Shown: positions 53,987 through 62,729, counted from the first letter of the stretch. The stretch is 63,246 nt of DNA from Gemmatimonadaceae bacterium (GCA_013697785.1 JACCWE010000001.1:1-63246); one strand, 5' to 3'. Notes: generated by a model from the letters alone, not told the origin. Program-made: numbers and translations.

Positions 53987-54025
53987 GCGACCATCCGTTA
54001 TGGCATTGTACAGGAGCGTACCAGC

Positions 54026-54862
54026 ATGTCGATGAAGCGTCGTTTCGAGCTCTCCGTTTCTCCTTCCTTCGCACTCGTCGGGCGAGTGATTCTCCTGGGA
54101 AGCGCTCTTGGCTTCGCTGCGGGCTGCTCGCACAAGGACGCGGCGAAGACCGACACAACCGTCGTCGCCTCGGCTGACTCCGCAACCACGTCGACCACCA
54201 CGGTCACTGCCGGTCAGCCGTCGACGCCTGTCGAGAGCGTGTCGACAGGTGAGACGACGATCTCGGCCGATTCGAAGGCGAATCCGACGGTGGCAGCGAC
54301 GAACGTAACCACCGGAGTCGCGAAGGTCACTGAAAAACCGGCGCCTGCCGCGACGACGATGCCACACAAGGTGCACACGAAGGCGGTCACGCCTCCGGCT
54401 GCGAAAGCAACTCCGCCGGCAGCAGCGGCGATGCCGGCGGCGAAGGCGGACACTGGGCAGAAGGCCGCCACCGCAGATACGTCGAAGAAGGCTGCCGCCG
54501 CAACGGACACCTCGAAGAAGGCCACGACGGTTGCCGCCAGCGGAGATCATCTCCTCGTGTCTCCGCAGGAGTACGAGGGATGGAAGATGTTCTCCGTATA
54601 CTGCTACCGCTGTCACGGTGTCGACGCGATGGGAGGCGGCATCGCGCCGAATCTGCGTCACTCCGTGAGCTCGGAAGGAAGCGTCACGCACGACGTCTTC
54701 ATCACGACCGTCACGTACGGGCGCGTTGCGCTCGGAATGCCGACGTGGAAGGCGCTGCTGTCGCCCGAGCAGATGGAAGATCTCTGGCTCTACGTCAACG
54801 CACGCAGCTCGGGCCGTCTGGCCCCGGGCCGTCCGCACATGGGCAAGGGCGCGAACCCGTAA
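54026..54862 (+). CDS. XoxG-type c cytochrome with lipid anchor and long linker
   Basis: 278 aa. A lipobox-like GFAAGC (C34) ends an N-terminal signal. About 135 residues of Ala/Thr/Pro/Lys-rich low-complexity linker follow, then a single class I cytochrome c domain: CYRCH (C193, C196, H197) and probable Met ligand M238 in LGMPTW. The small single-heme domain fits the XoxG electron acceptor for XoxF; the anchor and linker are not usual for soluble XoxG. It follows xoxJ directly. Confidence 0.85.
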   Translation: MSMKRRFELSVSPSFALVGRVILLGSALGFAAGCSHKDAAKTDTTVVASADSATTSTTTVTAGQPSTPVESVSTGETTISADSKANPTVAATNVTTGVAKVTEKPAPAATTMPHKVHTKAVTPPAAKATPPAAAAMPAAKADTGQKAATADTSKKAAAATDTSKKATTVAASGDHLLVSPQEYEGWKMFSVYCYRCHGVDAMGGGIAPNLRHSVSSEGSVTHDVFITTVTYGRVALGMPTWKALLSPEQMEDLWLYVNARSSGRLAPGRPHMGKGANP

Positions 54863-54894
54863 GGGCCGCGAACGATCCTGCTACGTGCATTGAG

Positions 54895-55422
54895 CTACGT
54901 GAGCAGCTGCACCAGCTTCGAGCTCGGGTAGCGCTCCCGCAGCTTCGCATCGACGCCCCATTCTCTTCCTGCGCGCGTGAAGAGGAAGGTCAGCATCATC
55001 GTGGCGAGCATGATGTGGAAGCCCTGCTGGCCAGTGCTCTGCTGCTGCACGGCCATTCCATAGAAGATCACCTGGAGAAGGCCGAAGAAGGCGCCGAGCG
55101 GCGTGAGCAGGCCGAAGAGAAGCGAGATGCCGACGGCGACTTCGCCGATCGCGGTGAGCGTCGCGAAGATGTGTGAGTTCGGGACGACGGTGTCGAGCAA
55201 AAAGCTCTTGTACCACGGGAACGGGTTATCGGCCGCGTACTTCGCAATAAGCTTGGGCATGACGCCCTGCCAGCGCACCGTTGCCGCCGGCACGGGGAAG
55301 AAGCCGCCTGCGAGGACGATGGTAATCTTCGTGAGGATGCTCTTGGCGAACCACACGCCGACGACCATGCGCTGTGCGGCGATCCATCGCTGTGGCGCAC
55401 GCATCATTCTGAAATCGTTCAT
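54895..55422 (-). CDS. DoxX-family membrane protein
   Basis: 175 aa. A hydrophobic helical set (VVGVWFAKSILTKITIVLAGGFF, IFATLTAIGEVAVGISLLFGLLTPLGAFFGLLQVIFYGMAV, IMLATMMLTFLFT) matches DoxX/DoxD-like proteins of unknown or redox-linked function. GAGGATT precedes the ATG. It lies downstream of the beta-RFAP synthase gene in the same orientation, separated by a GC hairpin, and converges on xoxG. Confidence 0.8.
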   Translation of the reverse strand: MNDFRMMRAPQRWIAAQRMVVGVWFAKSILTKITIVLAGGFFPVPAATVRWQGVMPKLIAKYAADNPFPWYKSFLLDTVVPNSHIFATLTAIGEVAVGISLLFGLLTPLGAFFGLLQVIFYGMAVQQQSTGQQGFHIMLATMMLTFLFTRAGREWGVDAKLRERYPSSKLVQLLT

Positions 55423-55444
55423 CGTAATCCTCGAGAGATGAATT

Positions 55445-55465
55445 CGCCGCCGAGTGCGGGCGGCG
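55445..55465 (-). terminator. GC hairpin at the end of the H4MPT cofactor operon
   Basis: CGCCGCC pairs with GGCGGCG across a 7-nt loop in the 53-nt gap between the beta-RFAP synthase and DoxX genes. It has no U-tract, so it may be a weak terminator or an mRNA-end stabiliser. Confidence 0.35.
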
Positions 55466-55475
55466 AGTGGCGCGG

Positions 55476-56465
55476 TCAGGCGCGCGCGGTTGATGGATCG
55501 AGCACGGTCACGCGAGCGCCGGTGGCTGCGAACTCATTGACGTACACCGCTCCGCTTCCGTTGAGCACTCCGCGCGCATTCGACGCCAGCCGTTCCGCTG
55601 CATCCGCGCCGTCGACGATGCCGTACACCGTCGGACCCCACGAGCTCTGACCAACGCCAGCCGCTCCCCACTCGACGAAGTTGCTGATCAGCTCGGACGT
55701 CGCTCCCGGAGCAAACGGCCCACCCTGGGCCGGAGCGAACCAGCTTCCGTTTATCTGCTGGATCTCTGTAAGGGCGCTCCCGAAGGCATTCAGATCGCCG
55801 TCTACGAGCGCCGGCAGCAGCGACATGACGAGCAGGTGGGACAGATGCTCCACCGACTGCAGCGAAGGCGCTGGAAGCTCGCGAAAAGCCTGGACCTCCG
55901 AGTCGCCGCTGACTCCCTCGCTGGCGCGAGGGAGCGCGACCACACAGCGCCACGAGTCGGGGATCGCAACGCGCGCGAGCAGCGGTGCGATGCGCTCGTC
56001 GTTGTCGAGGCGGCCGCCTTCGAGTATGAATCCGCCGCCGTCGAAGAGCCACGTTCCGATCGCCGATCGCCGCGCGCGACCTACGGCGGCGGCGAGCGCG
56101 CCGGCACCGGTGTCGAGATCGTACAGCTCCGCGATGCCGCGCGCGACGGACAGCGCGAGCTGCGTTCCGGAGCCGAGCCCGGAATGGCCGGGGATCGCAC
56201 GACGGATGACGATGCGTGCGCCGCCCCGGATTCCCTGAGACGCGAGATAGCGCGCGGCGAATTCCGCAGCGCGCTTCGATTCCGCGCCCTCGGCCTCGAC
56301 CGCATCCGCGCGCTCGACCTCGAGCAGCAGCGACGGATCGAAGACGCCGGCGCCGATACCGCCGAAGCGCCGGCCGAGTGAGCCGCCGAGGTCGAGCATG
56401 CCGAAGTGGAGGCGCGCGGGCGCTTCGATGCGGACGATGCCGTCAACCACCTGTGCCCTGCGCAT
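55476..56465 (-). CDS. Beta-ribofuranosylaminobenzene 5'-phosphate synthase
   Basis: 329-aa GHMP-kinase-fold enzyme. It condenses p-aminobenzoate with PRPP, releasing CO2 and PPi, the first committed step of tetrahydromethanopterin synthesis. The N-terminus VRIEAPARLHFGMLDLGG, GHMP motif PGHSGLGSGTQLALSVARGIAELY and the family-diagnostic RARRSAIGTWLFDGGGFILEGG are all clear. The ATG at 56465 overlaps DUF447 by 23 nt; a GTG at 56450 is possible. Its substrate is made by pabB-pabA-pabC in the same operon. Confidence 0.94.
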   Translation of the reverse strand: MRRAQVVDGIVRIEAPARLHFGMLDLGGSLGRRFGGIGAGVFDPSLLLEVERADAVEAEGAESKRAAEFAARYLASQGIRGGARIVIRRAIPGHSGLGSGTQLALSVARGIAELYDLDTGAGALAAAVGRARRSAIGTWLFDGGGFILEGGRLDNDERIAPLLARVAIPDSWRCVVALPRASEGVSGDSEVQAFRELPAPSLQSVEHLSHLLVMSLLPALVDGDLNAFGSALTEIQQINGSWFAPAQGGPFAPGATSELISNFVEWGAAGVGQSSWGPTVYGIVDGADAAERLASNARGVLNGSGAVYVNEFAATGARVTVLDPSTARA

Positions 56466-57024
56466 TCGCGATGGCGGCGAGCTTGCCCTCGATGTGATCG
56501 GTGAGCAGCGCCATCGCCTCGTGCTCGCGATCGCCGGCGGTCTTGTCGACGATGATCTGCAGCCGCGCGACGTCGGCGCGAATCTCGGCGGCCGGGATGA
56601 GATGCGTGCGCGTGGCGACGATCGCGGTCTCGAGCACGGCATTGCGAGCGCGATTGAAGCCGATGAACTCGCGGCGCGCGCCGGAGTGCACGACGGCGGT
56701 GTCGATGCGCGAGCGCGGCGGCGTCGCGTCGATGTGGCGCACCTCGAGCTCGCGCCACGAGCATGCGGCTTCGAGCACCACGCCGCGCACGCGCACGGCG
56801 GGGATCGCCGGATACTGAGGGCTCGAGATCGCAGCGCGTGCGAAAAGCATGATGTCGTCGGTGAGATTGATGACGGCGACGCCGGTGTCGCGGAGATTCC
56901 GGAAGGTCGTCGTCTCGAGAAACGGTTTGACGACGATGCGATCGTCGCCCCATTCGACGCCCATCGGTGCGAAGTTCACGACGCCTGCCTCATCCATCGT
57001 CGTGATGATCGCTTCGATGATCAT
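56443..57024 (-). CDS. DUF447 protein of the tetrahydromethanopterin gene cluster
   Basis: 193 aa. MIIEAIITTMDEAGVVNFAPMGVEW, KPFLETTTFRNLRDTGVAVINLTDD and an IGFNRARNAVLETAIVATR helix match DUF447, a flavin-reductase-like split-barrel fold seen in methanogens and in H4MPT-using bacteria. Its step is not established. ATG at 57024 overlaps the pabC stop (ATGA) after GAGGAG. The C-terminal 90 residues are helical, with ADVARLQIIVDKTAGDREHEAM. Confidence 0.88.
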   Translation of the reverse strand: MIIEAIITTMDEAGVVNFAPMGVEWGDDRIVVKPFLETTTFRNLRDTGVAVINLTDDIMLFARAAISSPQYPAIPAVRVRGVVLEAACSWRELEVRHIDATPPRSRIDTAVVHSGARREFIGFNRARNAVLETAIVATRTHLIPAAEIRADVARLQIIVDKTAGDREHEAMALLTDHIEGKLAAIANAQGTGG

Positions 57025-57872
57025 GCTCCGCACTCCTCACGCACGAGTGCAGCGTATGCGTCGATGAGTTTCTGCGTGAGCGGGCCGCAGCGCCCGCTGC
57101 CGATCGCGGTGGTCGAAATGCGAACGACCGGCGCGATCTCGCGGATGGAGCTGGTGAGAAAGATCTCGGTCGCGAGCGCGATCTCCGCTTCGGGGATCTC
57201 GCGCTCGGAGGTGTTGACGCCGAGCGTTTGCGCGAGGTCGAGCACGACCGCGCGCGTGATTCCCGGGAGCACACCACAGCTCAGTGCGGGAGTCACGAGC
57301 GTATCGCCGATGAATGCGAAGAGGTTGCTCGCGGTCGCATCGGCGATGTGCCCGGATGTGTCGAGGAAAATCGCGTCATCGGCGCCGGCGAGCTTCGCCT
57401 GTGCGAGGGCGAGCACGGACTCCGTGTACGACAGCGTCTTGATGCCGGAGGTGAGCGCGTACTCGTTGCGGCGGGCGCTCGCCATCGCGGCGACGATCGG
57501 GCGCGGGCTCTGAGGCGGCGACAGCGGCGAGATGGCGAGGGCGATCGTCGGCGCAGAATGCGGCGGTGGCGCGAGCCCCGGCGGCGCGGGGCCGCGGGTG
57601 ACGGTGAGGCGCACACTCGCGTGAACGTAGCCTGCTGCAAACGCCGCGCGAGCCGACGCGGCGACGTGATCGCGAAGGGTAGGCGGAATCGGGATGCCGA
57701 GGATGCGCGCGCCGATGCAGAGGCGATCGAGATGCGCGTCGAGGCGGAAGATCACGCCGTTGGTCGCGCGCATCGTCTCGAAGAGTCCGTCCGCCAGCGT
57801 AAAGCCGCGGTCGAGCGGAGAGAGCTGCGGATCGTCGACGGAGCGCTCGACGCCGTTCAGCCAGAACATCAT
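57021..57872 (-). CDS. pabC: Aminodeoxychorismate lyase
   Basis: 283-aa fold-type IV PLP enzyme that eliminates pyruvate from 4-amino-4-deoxychorismate to give p-aminobenzoate. NGVERSVDDPQLSPLDRGFTLADGLFETMR matches the family, the PLP Lys is K145 (SGIKTLSYTESVLA), and EIFLTSSIREIAPVV is conserved. It resembles branched-chain and D-amino acid transaminases, but the pabB-pabA neighbours settle the role. The stop of pabA overlaps its start (ATGATG, 57872/57869). Confidence 0.93.
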   Translation of the reverse strand: MMFWLNGVERSVDDPQLSPLDRGFTLADGLFETMRATNGVIFRLDAHLDRLCIGARILGIPIPPTLRDHVAASARAAFAAGYVHASVRLTVTRGPAPPGLAPPPHSAPTIALAISPLSPPQSPRPIVAAMASARRNEYALTSGIKTLSYTESVLALAQAKLAGADDAIFLDTSGHIADATASNLFAFIGDTLVTPALSCGVLPGITRAVVLDLAQTLGVNTSEREIPEAEIALATEIFLTSSIREIAPVVRISTTAIGSGRCGPLTQKLIDAYAALVREECGA

Positions 57873-58531
57873 CGGACGAGCTCGACGGGTGGAACCGTGG
57901 ACTGGTGTGAGTCTGTGGGCGCAAAGGCGAGATCGGCACGATCGGGGAGCGGCGTCTCGTGCACGCGATTGCCGTGCAGGAAGTGATCGATCAGCCAGTA
58001 GCCATTCTCGGTGAGCGCGGACTCCGGATGAAACTGCACGCCGACGACGGGATCGATGCGATGGGCGACGGCCATGATCTCGCCGTCCTCGGAGGTCGCG
58101 GTCACTCTGAGCGAGGGCGGCAGCGAGTCGGGAGCAATGACGAGCGAGTGATAGCGTGTCGCAGTGAATGGCGAGGGAACACCAGCGAAGAGATCGCTGC
58201 CGTCGTGATGGATGCGCGACGTCTTTCCGTGCATCGGCTTGCGCGCGCGCACCACCTCGGCCCCGTACGCGGCGCCGATCGCCTGATGCCCGAGGCAGAC
58301 GCCGAGGATGGGGATGGTGGGACCGAGCTCGCGGATGACGCCCACGGAGATGCCGGCCTCGTTGGGTGAGCATGGGCCCGGCGAGACGATGATGTGCGAG
58401 GGGGCAAGCTCGCGGATTTCCTCGATCGAGATGGCGTCGTTGCGGATGACGACCGGATGCTCGCCGAGCTCGCGCACGTAGCGCGCGAGGTTGTAGACGA
58501 ACGAGTCGTAGTTGTCGAGAAGGAGAATCAC
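57869..58531 (-). CDS. pabA: Aminodeoxychorismate synthase component II / anthranilate synthase glutaminase
   Basis: 220-aa class I glutaminase. LLLDNYDSFVYNLARYV, SPGPCSPNEAG, nucleophile GVCLGHQAIG (C79), and VQFHPES with the His-Glu dyad. TrpG and PabA are hard to tell apart; placement between pabB and pabC makes PabA likely. A 17-residue C-terminal tail is Pro/Asp-rich. Confidence 0.92.
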   Translation of the reverse strand: MILLLDNYDSFVYNLARYVRELGEHPVVIRNDAISIEEIRELAPSHIIVSPGPCSPNEAGISVGVIRELGPTIPILGVCLGHQAIGAAYGAEVVRARKPMHGKTSRIHHDGSDLFAGVPSPFTATRYHSLVIAPDSLPPSLRVTATSEDGEIMAVAHRIDPVVGVQFHPESALTENGYWLIDHFLHGNRVHETPLPDRADLAFAPTDSHQSTVPPVELVR

Positions 58532-58575
58532 GCCGTCCGTATTCCGCGTGCGAGTCGAGTGTCGACCCGAGCGGC

Positions 58576-60045
58576 TCAGGGCGTGAGGGCCCGTATGAGC
58601 GCGCGAGCCTTGTCGAAGGTCTCGCGATATTCCTGCTCGGGATCGGAGTCGGCGACGATGCCGCCGCCTGCGGAAAAGTATACGCGTCCATGGACAGCCT
58701 GATAAGTGCGGATGACGATACTCGTGTCCATGACGCCGGTGACGGAGATGTAGCCGATCGATCCGCAGTAGACGCCGCGCCTGGAGGGCTCGAGCTCGGC
58801 TATTATCTCCATTGCGCGCACCTTGGGCGCGCCGGTGATCGAGCCGCCGGGGAAGGTGGCAGCGAGCAGGTCGACGGCATCGCGACCGGACTCGAGGGTC
58901 CCGGTGACGGTCGAGACGAGATGGTGGACGGTGGCGTAGTGCTCGAGCGCGAAGAGCTCGGGGACGCGGACGCTGCCGGGGAGCGACACGCGCGAGAGGT
59001 CGTTCCGCATCAGGTCGACGATCATCAGATTCTCGGCGCGATCCTTCACGCTCTCCTGGAGGGCGCGGCCGAGGGCGGCGTCGTGGGCAGGGTAGACTCC
59101 GCGGGGGCGGGTGCCCTTGACCGGGCGGGCCTCGATATGGCGTGCGGCGCTAAGGCTCAGGAAGCGCTCGGGCGACGCGCTGGCGACGGTGACGGCGCCG
59201 AAGTCGAGGAAGGCGGCGAAGGGCGCGGGGTTGATCGCGCGGAGGCGCTGGTAGAGCGCCCACGGAGACTCGGTGAGCGGCGCTTCGAAGCGCTGCGAAA
59301 GATTGGCCTGGAAGATGTCGCCGGCGATGATGTACTCGCGCACCCGCGTGAGGGCGTCGAGGTAGCCCCGGTGCGTGAACGAGGATCGGAGATCGAGGGA
59401 GGCGGGGAGATCGGTGTCGGAGACGGGGTACGACGGGGCGTGCTCGTGCTTTGCGTCCGACTCTTCGCGAAGAGGTCGAGGTATCTCAGTACTAAGAGAA
59501 TACGAGGCCAATCGAGCGAGAATGCCTCTGAGGCGATTCTCACAGCGCTGAGATTTCTCTTCGCCAATATCCGGCAACCCGGTGGAGATCAGCCACGCGC
59601 GATGCTCGAGATGATCCCACGCGATCACCCAGTCGTAGATCGGGAAGATCACGTCCGGGATCGCGAGGTCGTCGTAGCGCGGGGAGGGGAGGCGCTCGAG
59701 CACAGCGCCCCAGTCGTACGCGATGTAGCCGGCCGCGCCGCCCTGGAATGGGGGGAGATCGGGGATCGGATTAGTGTGGTGCGGCGCGAGGAGCTCCCGC
59801 ACGGCGGCGAGCGCGTGCGTCGCGAGTGGGGCTTCCGTGCTCGTGCGCGTATCGAGCAGCGACGCGTGTGCGCCCTTGCCGCGCACGACGAGCGCCGGAT
59901 CGGCGGAGAGAAAGGAGTAGCGGCCCAGCCGTCCCGGATCGCGCGCGCTGTCGAGGAAGATCAGATACGGCAGCCCTCGCAGGCGAGCGCAGCTTTCGAC
60001 CGGATCCGGAACGGGGATCAGCTCCTCGACGAGGGGCGCACTCAT
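58576..60045 (-). CDS. pabB: Aminodeoxychorismate synthase component I
   Basis: 489 aa. The PabB/TrpE C-terminal half has GDIFQANLSQRFEAP, ARPVKGTRPRG, VPELFALEHYATVHHLVSTV and PGGSITGAPKVRAMEIIAELEPSRRG. The Lys in PVKGT (K310) is the ADC-synthase feature (TrpE has Ala), so it is PabB and not an anthranilate synthase. It makes ADC from chorismate with ammonia from PabA. Start ATGA-overlaps the DHPS-like gene's stop. Confidence 0.94.
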   Translation of the reverse strand: MSAPLVEELIPVPDPVESCARLRGLPYLIFLDSARDPGRLGRYSFLSADPALVVRGKGAHASLLDTRTSTEAPLATHALAAVRELLAPHHTNPIPDLPPFQGGAAGYIAYDWGAVLERLPSPRYDDLAIPDVIFPIYDWVIAWDHLEHRAWLISTGLPDIGEEKSQRCENRLRGILARLASYSLSTEIPRPLREESDAKHEHAPSYPVSDTDLPASLDLRSSFTHRGYLDALTRVREYIIAGDIFQANLSQRFEAPLTESPWALYQRLRAINPAPFAAFLDFGAVTVASASPERFLSLSAARHIEARPVKGTRPRGVYPAHDAALGRALQESVKDRAENLMIVDLMRNDLSRVSLPGSVRVPELFALEHYATVHHLVSTVTGTLESGRDAVDLLAATFPGGSITGAPKVRAMEIIAELEPSRRGVYCGSIGYISVTGVMDTSIVIRTYQAVHGRVYFSAGGGIVADSDPEQEYRETFDKARALIRALTP

Positions 60046-61472
60046 ATCGCGGGTGGCTCACCTTTGGGCGTCGCGCTGCGACGTGAGTGCTGCGTCAGCT
60101 TCACGTGCTCGGACTTCAAGTCATCCGGCGGCGTGAGATAGCCCCAGGAGAGCGAGCCTTCCTGGCGGTACGTCTTGCCCAGCGTAATCGCGAGCTTCGC
60201 CTTTGCGAGCTCCTTCCCCAGGTAAAATGCGTGGGTCGGCTCGTCGACGCCGAGCTGAGCGAAGATCTCCTGGATGTCGGTGCCGCGCACGAAGAGGTCG
60301 CGGTTGAGCACCGTGATCGTGTCGCGATCGGTGAAGATGCGGAAGTTCGGATCCGTGATCCGGCTCTGCAGCTCGCGCAGCTCCGCCTCGCCGTACTCGA
60401 GAATTCTCGAATCCTTGATCGTCACGAGGCGCGTGTCGACGCGCTTCGGCGGGATCTTCTTCGTAATCGAGTGATGCATGAGGCGGCGGGCGATGTCGAT
60501 CTCGCGCACCGAGCCGTGCGCCCACGGGATCACCTCCGTCGTCAGCACGGCACGAACGCCGAGCTCCTGACAGATCGCTATCAAGATCGCATTGATTCCC
60601 GTCGAGTCGGCGGCCGTGAGCTCCGTGATGTTTCCAATACCCATCATCATCTCGGCGTCCGGCCACCTCCGCCGCGCCTCGGCGTAGCGCTCGAGCGAGG
60701 CCATGAAGCCGAAGCCGATCGGCTCGATGATCGGGTCGATGAGATAGGGGATCTTCAGCTCGTCGAGTCGTTCGAGCGTGGGCGTGATCGTCTCGAGTGG
60801 CGCGCCGAAATCCGGAAGGGCGACGACGCGCACGTTACGCCCCGCGAGCTCGGGCGCGAGCTCGAGATTGCTGCCATTGATGCTGAGCACGAGTGTGGCG
60901 CCCGCGTCGACCGCCGTGCGGATCTCATCGGCGTTGAAGGTATCGATGCTCACCTTGATGCCGGCCGCCACGAGCTCGCGTACGACGTCGCCGAGCTCGG
61001 GGAAGGCGAGGCCGGGGGTGCAGCCGATGTCGATGTAGTCGGCGCCCGAATCGCGGAAGCGAAGTGCCTCGCGCACGATGTCGGCGCGCGCGAGCCGAGG
61101 AGCGTTGTTGATCTCGGCTATGATCTCGATGTCACACGCGCCGTAGTCCTCGCGCGCGGCGGCCTGCCCGAAGAACTCGGGGATCTCGCGCAGGTCCTTT
61201 GGGCCCTTCTCGACACGCACCGTGAAGCGATCGGAGATCGACGCGGTCGCTCCCTCGCACAGCCCCGGGATGAGCACGAGATCGGTGCCCTCGGGAACCT
61301 CGAGATGCTTCGCGATCCACTCGGTGGTCATGAGCGCCGCGACCGTGATCGGCAGCATCGCGACATCGGTCGCGAACGGCGCCTTCAGTTGCGCGAGTGT
61401 GCTGCGCAGCGCCGGCTCGGCGAGCTTTCCCGTGACGAAGAGGACGCGCGACGGCGCTGCGACTGCAGTCAC
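60042..61472 (-). CDS. Dihydropteroate-synthase-like protein of H4MPT biosynthesis (DUF6513-type)
   Basis: 476 aa. N-terminal domain FVTGKLAEPALRSTLAQL and LVLIPGLCEGATASI is the non-DHPS part. The middle TIM-barrel reads DIEIIAEINNAPRLARADIVREALRFRDSGADYIDIGCTPGL and MMMGIGNITELTAADSTGINAILIAICQELG, as in the DHPS-related protein of methanogens and methylotrophs. It probably couples the 7,8-dihydropterin to beta-RFA-P. The GTG start abuts the carbinolamine-dehydratase stop. Confidence 0.92.
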   Translation of the reverse strand: MTAVAAPSRVLFVTGKLAEPALRSTLAQLKAPFATDVAMLPITVAALMTTEWIAKHLEVPEGTDLVLIPGLCEGATASISDRFTVRVEKGPKDLREIPEFFGQAAAREDYGACDIEIIAEINNAPRLARADIVREALRFRDSGADYIDIGCTPGLAFPELGDVVRELVAAGIKVSIDTFNADEIRTAVDAGATLVLSINGSNLELAPELAGRNVRVVALPDFGAPLETITPTLERLDELKIPYLIDPIIEPIGFGFMASLERYAEARRRWPDAEMMMGIGNITELTAADSTGINAILIAICQELGVRAVLTTEVIPWAHGSVREIDIARRLMHHSITKKIPPKRVDTRLVTIKDSRILEYGEAELRELQSRITDPNFRIFTDRDTITVLNRDLFVRGTDIQEIFAQLGVDEPTHAFYLGKELAKAKLAITLGKTYRQEGSLSWGYLTPPDDLKSEHVKLTQHSRRSATPKGEPPAI

Positions 61473-61841
61473 TTACTTCGGATCGCCGCCCCGAACGAAC
61501 TTGTTCGGCGTCCCCTCGAGTCCCGTCGTGCGGCCGGCTTCGGGACGCCAGAGCACCGCGTCCTCGATCTTTCGAGCAAGCTCGAAGTCCTTGTCGGTGA
61601 TGCCGCCCGCGGAGTGCGTCTGCAGCTTCACGCCGACCTTTGCCCACGTGACGCTGAGATCGGGGTGGTGATACGCGGCCTCGGCGAAGTACGCGATGGT
61701 ATTGACGAGCATCAGCGTCGTCGGCCAGCCGTCGGTCTTGTACTGGCGGCGGATCCACTTGTCTTCGTAGTACCACCCCGGGAGCGCCTTCAGCTGCTCG
61801 GCGATCTGCTCGTCTGTGTACGTCGGATCCTTTCTGACCAT
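61473..61841 (-). CDS. Pterin-4a-carbinolamine dehydratase-like protein
   Basis: 122 aa: AEQLKALPGWYYEDKWIRRQYKTDGW, then FAEAAYHHPDLSVTWAKVGVKLQTHSAGGITDKDFELARKIE, carrying the [EH]HHPD catalytic motif. It matches the PCD/DCoH family. The C-terminal GLEGTPNKFVRGGDPK is extra. In this operon it probably acts on pterin intermediates; the classic role in aromatic amino acid hydroxylation has no support here. Confidence 0.9.
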   Translation of the reverse strand: MVRKDPTYTDEQIAEQLKALPGWYYEDKWIRRQYKTDGWPTTLMLVNTIAYFAEAAYHHPDLSVTWAKVGVKLQTHSAGGITDKDFELARKIEDAVLWRPEAGRTTGLEGTPNKFVRGGDPK

Positions 61842-61868
61842 TGTGTTCGACTCCTCACGGGTGGTGCT

Positions 61869-62642
61869 TCACATTACAACGCCGCCGCCGATCATCAGCA
61901 TCTGCCCCGTCAAAAACGCGGAGTCCGGCGACGCGAGAAAAACTGCGGAGCGGGCGACATCTTCCGGGGTGCCCCAGCGCCTGAGCGGCGTCGACTCGAC
62001 GACGTTGCGATAGTACTCCGGATCCATCGTCGTCGCGGCGAACTCGGTCTCGATCCATCCGGGCGCGAGGATGTTGACGCGTACCTTCGGCGCAACGGAG
62101 CGCGCGAGCGACTTGCTGAAGCTCATGATCCCGCCCTTCACGGCCGAGAACATTTGGGGGTTGGTGCCTTCGAAGCCGAAGAGAACGTGATCCCAGCTCA
62201 TGTTGATGATCACGCCGCCGTCCGGCTGCTCCTTCATGATTCGTGCGGATTCCCACGATGCGAGGATGGTGCCTCGCAAATCTACCATGAGCAGCTGGTC
62301 GAGCTTCTCGAGCCGCGACTTCTTCGCGTCGTCGCCGGTGAGGATATCGGCGCCTGCACTATTGATCCAGATGTCGACGCGCTCGAACTGGTCCGTGAGG
62401 TCGCGCGCGAGTGTAGATATCGAGGCGGGGTCGGCGAGCTCGAGCTGAAAGACAGCGGCGCGGCGACCCATGCGCTCGATCTCGGTCGCGACCTCGGTGG
62501 CGTCGCGCATGCCGGTGCGATAGGTGACGGCGACATCGGCGCCCGCACGGGCGAGGGCGAGCGCGATTGCGCGTCCGATTCCCGTGGATGCACCGGTCAC
62601 GAGCGCGACCTTGCCGGCGAGAGGAAACAGTGCATCGGGCAA
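61869..62642 (-). CDS. Short-chain dehydrogenase/reductase with catalytic Tyr replaced by Phe
   Basis: 257 aa Rossmann SDR. The cofactor loop is VTGASTGIGRA, the AG motif is NSAGA, and the catalytic Ser is S149 in INMSW. At the YxxxK position it reads F165-S-A-V-K169. FGFEGTNPQMFSAVKGG otherwise aligns with the SDR active site. First gene of the H4MPT operon, so a pterin reductase role is expected, but the missing Tyr questions normal catalysis. Confidence 0.85.
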   Translation of the reverse strand: MPDALFPLAGKVALVTGASTGIGRAIALALARAGADVAVTYRTGMRDATEVATEIERMGRRAAVFQLELADPASISTLARDLTDQFERVDIWINSAGADILTGDDAKKSRLEKLDQLLMVDLRGTILASWESARIMKEQPDGGVIINMSWDHVLFGFEGTNPQMFSAVKGGIMSFSKSLARSVAPKVRVNILAPGWIETEFAATTMDPEYYRNVVESTPLRRWGTPEDVARSAVFLASPDSAFLTGQMLMIGGGVVM

Positions 62643-62729
62643 CTGGTGGCGCTCCCGAAAATGATGCTAGCTTACCGGCGACTGAGCACTAATTAGCGCG
62701 GGATGCATGGACGGAACAAGGGGGAGTGC

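Noticed and set aside
58690-60141. 483-codon plus-strand open frame
   Set aside because: Antisense to pabB; low-complexity Gly/Ala/Glu composition.
60087-62696. 869-codon plus-strand open frame
   Set aside because: It is exactly antisense to the DHPS-like, PCD and SDR genes, with Arg/His/Leu-rich composition and no domain; a GC-rich shadow frame.
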